5,589 nucleotides of DNA, taken from Alphaproteobacteria bacterium (lineage in GTDB: Bacteria; Pseudomonadota; Alphaproteobacteria; JABSOH01; JABAAW01). Numbering within the stretch: the stretch's first letter is position 1; each line of letters starts with the position of its first letter. The DNA lies in NCBI GenBank assembly GCA_014238935.1, contig JABAAD010000047.1, forward strand, positions 1 to 5,589, written 5' to 3'. Under the pieces are notes generated by a model, which made no database searches, was not told the DNA's origin, and saw nothing but the letters and a program-made list of their open reading frames with translations. Position numbers and translations under genes: made by a program. This document shows, piece by piece, positions 5,159-5,589 of this stretch.

Positions 5159-5497
5159 TTGACCCCCTCCTTCACCTTGGAGAGCCTCTACGGTCTCGTT
5201 GCCGAGCGTGCCCAAGCTCCCGCCGACAAGCGTTCTTACACGCAACAAAACCTCCAGCAAGGCATCGAACGCCTCGCGCAAAAACTGGGAGAGGAAGCGA
5301 CCGAGACCTTGATCGCAGCCCTCGGTTGCAAGCACGGCGCGCTGGAGACGGGCGCAGCAAAGCAAGCCCTGTGCGAAGAGAGCGCAGATCTACTCTACCA
5401 CCTCTGCTTGTTGTGGTATGCTTGCGAGACAACGCCTGAAGAAGTCTGCGCCGTGCTGGAGGCGCGTAGCCGCAACAAGACAACCCATCGTCCCTAA
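5159..5497 (+). CDS. hisE: Phosphoribosyl-ATP pyrophosphohydrolase HisE
   Basis: HisE hydrolyses phosphoribosyl-ATP to phosphoribosyl-AMP and pyrophosphate, the second step of histidine synthesis. It is an all-alpha MazG-like, Mg-dependent enzyme. From TTG 5159 the protein has 112 residues and no HisI domain. Metal-binding signatures are present: 'KLGEEATETLIAAL' (42-55; E45, E46, E49) and 'EESADLLYHLCLLW' (73-86; E73/E74, D77). 'SYTQQNL' at 26-32 is the usual substrate-side motif. The start is weak. TTG 5159 and TTG 5177 are both possible, no ATG lies in frame after the stop at 5135, and neither TTG has a Shine-Dalgarno sequence. It may depend on translation of the small gene upstream, or its original start region may have been lost to the insertion. 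Confidence 0.93.
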   Translation: MTPSFTLESLYGLVAERAQAPADKRSYTQQNLQQGIERLAQKLGEEATETLIAALGCKHGALETGAAKQALCEESADLLYHLCLLWYACETTPEEVCAVLEARSRNKTTHRP

Positions 5498-5506
5498 CCC
5501 GCTCTG

Positions 5507-5589
5507 ATGCCTGTTCCTGATTCCTGTCCCATGCAAGCCTACGATTCCGACAACATCTTCGCCAAGATTCTACGCGGAGAGATTCCTTG
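5507..5589 (+). CDS. HIT-family (histidine triad) nucleotide-binding hydrolase, N-terminus only
   Basis: Only the first 27 codons are visible. 'YDSDNIFAKILRGEIP' is the characteristic N-terminus of HIT/HinT-like nucleoside phosphoramidases ('yD..NiFakIlrGEiP'). The histidine triad itself lies beyond the window, so catalytic competence cannot be judged. Two in-frame ATGs compete: 5507 (adding MPVPDSCP) and 5531. Neither has a clear Shine-Dalgarno sequence, and homologues more often begin close to the second. The gene follows hisE by 9 nt (or 33 nt), so co-transcription is likely. Confidence 0.78.
   Translation, partial: MPVPDSCPMQAYDSDNIFAKILRGEIP

Noticed and set aside
4482..5160. Search of the island for tRNA, CRISPR repeats, transposase or terminal inverted repeats
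   Set aside because: No cloverleaf, regularly spaced repeats, transposase-like protein or matching long terminal repeats were found. Only the short motifs listed above are present.

Overview
The window looks like part of an alphaproteobacterial chromosome. The best evidence is the upstream trio: the C-terminus of FliM, a DUF6468-type membrane/coiled-coil protein and a MotE-like protein. This grouping belongs to alphaproteobacterial flagellar loci. The histidine block is followed by the start of a HIT-family gene, which would suit the Rhodospirillales/Acetobacterales side of the class, but that placement is from memory and is not proven here. The his genes are GC-rich (one hand-counted row in hisA, 3361-3420, is 38/60 G+C) and favour codons ending in C or G.

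Layout, all on the + strand. (1) 1-1617, motility: the end of fliM with a long hydrophilic tail, a DUF6468 protein, and a MotE-like secreted or membrane-anchored coiled-coil protein. (2) 1614-4481, histidine biosynthesis: hisB, hisH, hisA and hisF, packed with a 4-nt overlap (motE/hisB), a 17-nt gap (hisB/hisH), a 4-nt overlap (hisH/hisA) and a 1-nt overlap (hisA/hisF). (3) 4482-5137, an island: an A-rich stretch with a strong-looking promoter, then two small overlapping genes of unknown function, both with good ribosome binding sites and lower GC than the his genes. (4) 5138-5589: hisE resumes the his block with a poor start region, followed by the first codons of a HIT-family hydrolase.

How the genes work together: HisE acts early in histidine synthesis (PR-ATP to PR-AMP). 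HisA isomerises ProFAR to PRFAR. The HisH glutaminase feeds ammonia to the HisF cyclase, which makes imidazole glycerol phosphate (IGP) and AICAR, and HisB then dehydrates IGP. I see no promoter directly before hisB and no terminator inside the block. The his genes here are therefore probably transcribed from upstream, possibly together with the motility genes.

The part most worth a second look is the two-gene island that splits hisF from hisE. It has its own promoter, A-tracts, a repeated leader motif and a palindrome at its right edge. The two proteins show a faint, unproven resemblance to the HicB/HicA toxin-antitoxin layout. No RNA gene, CRISPR array, transposase or recognisable insertion sequence was seen.
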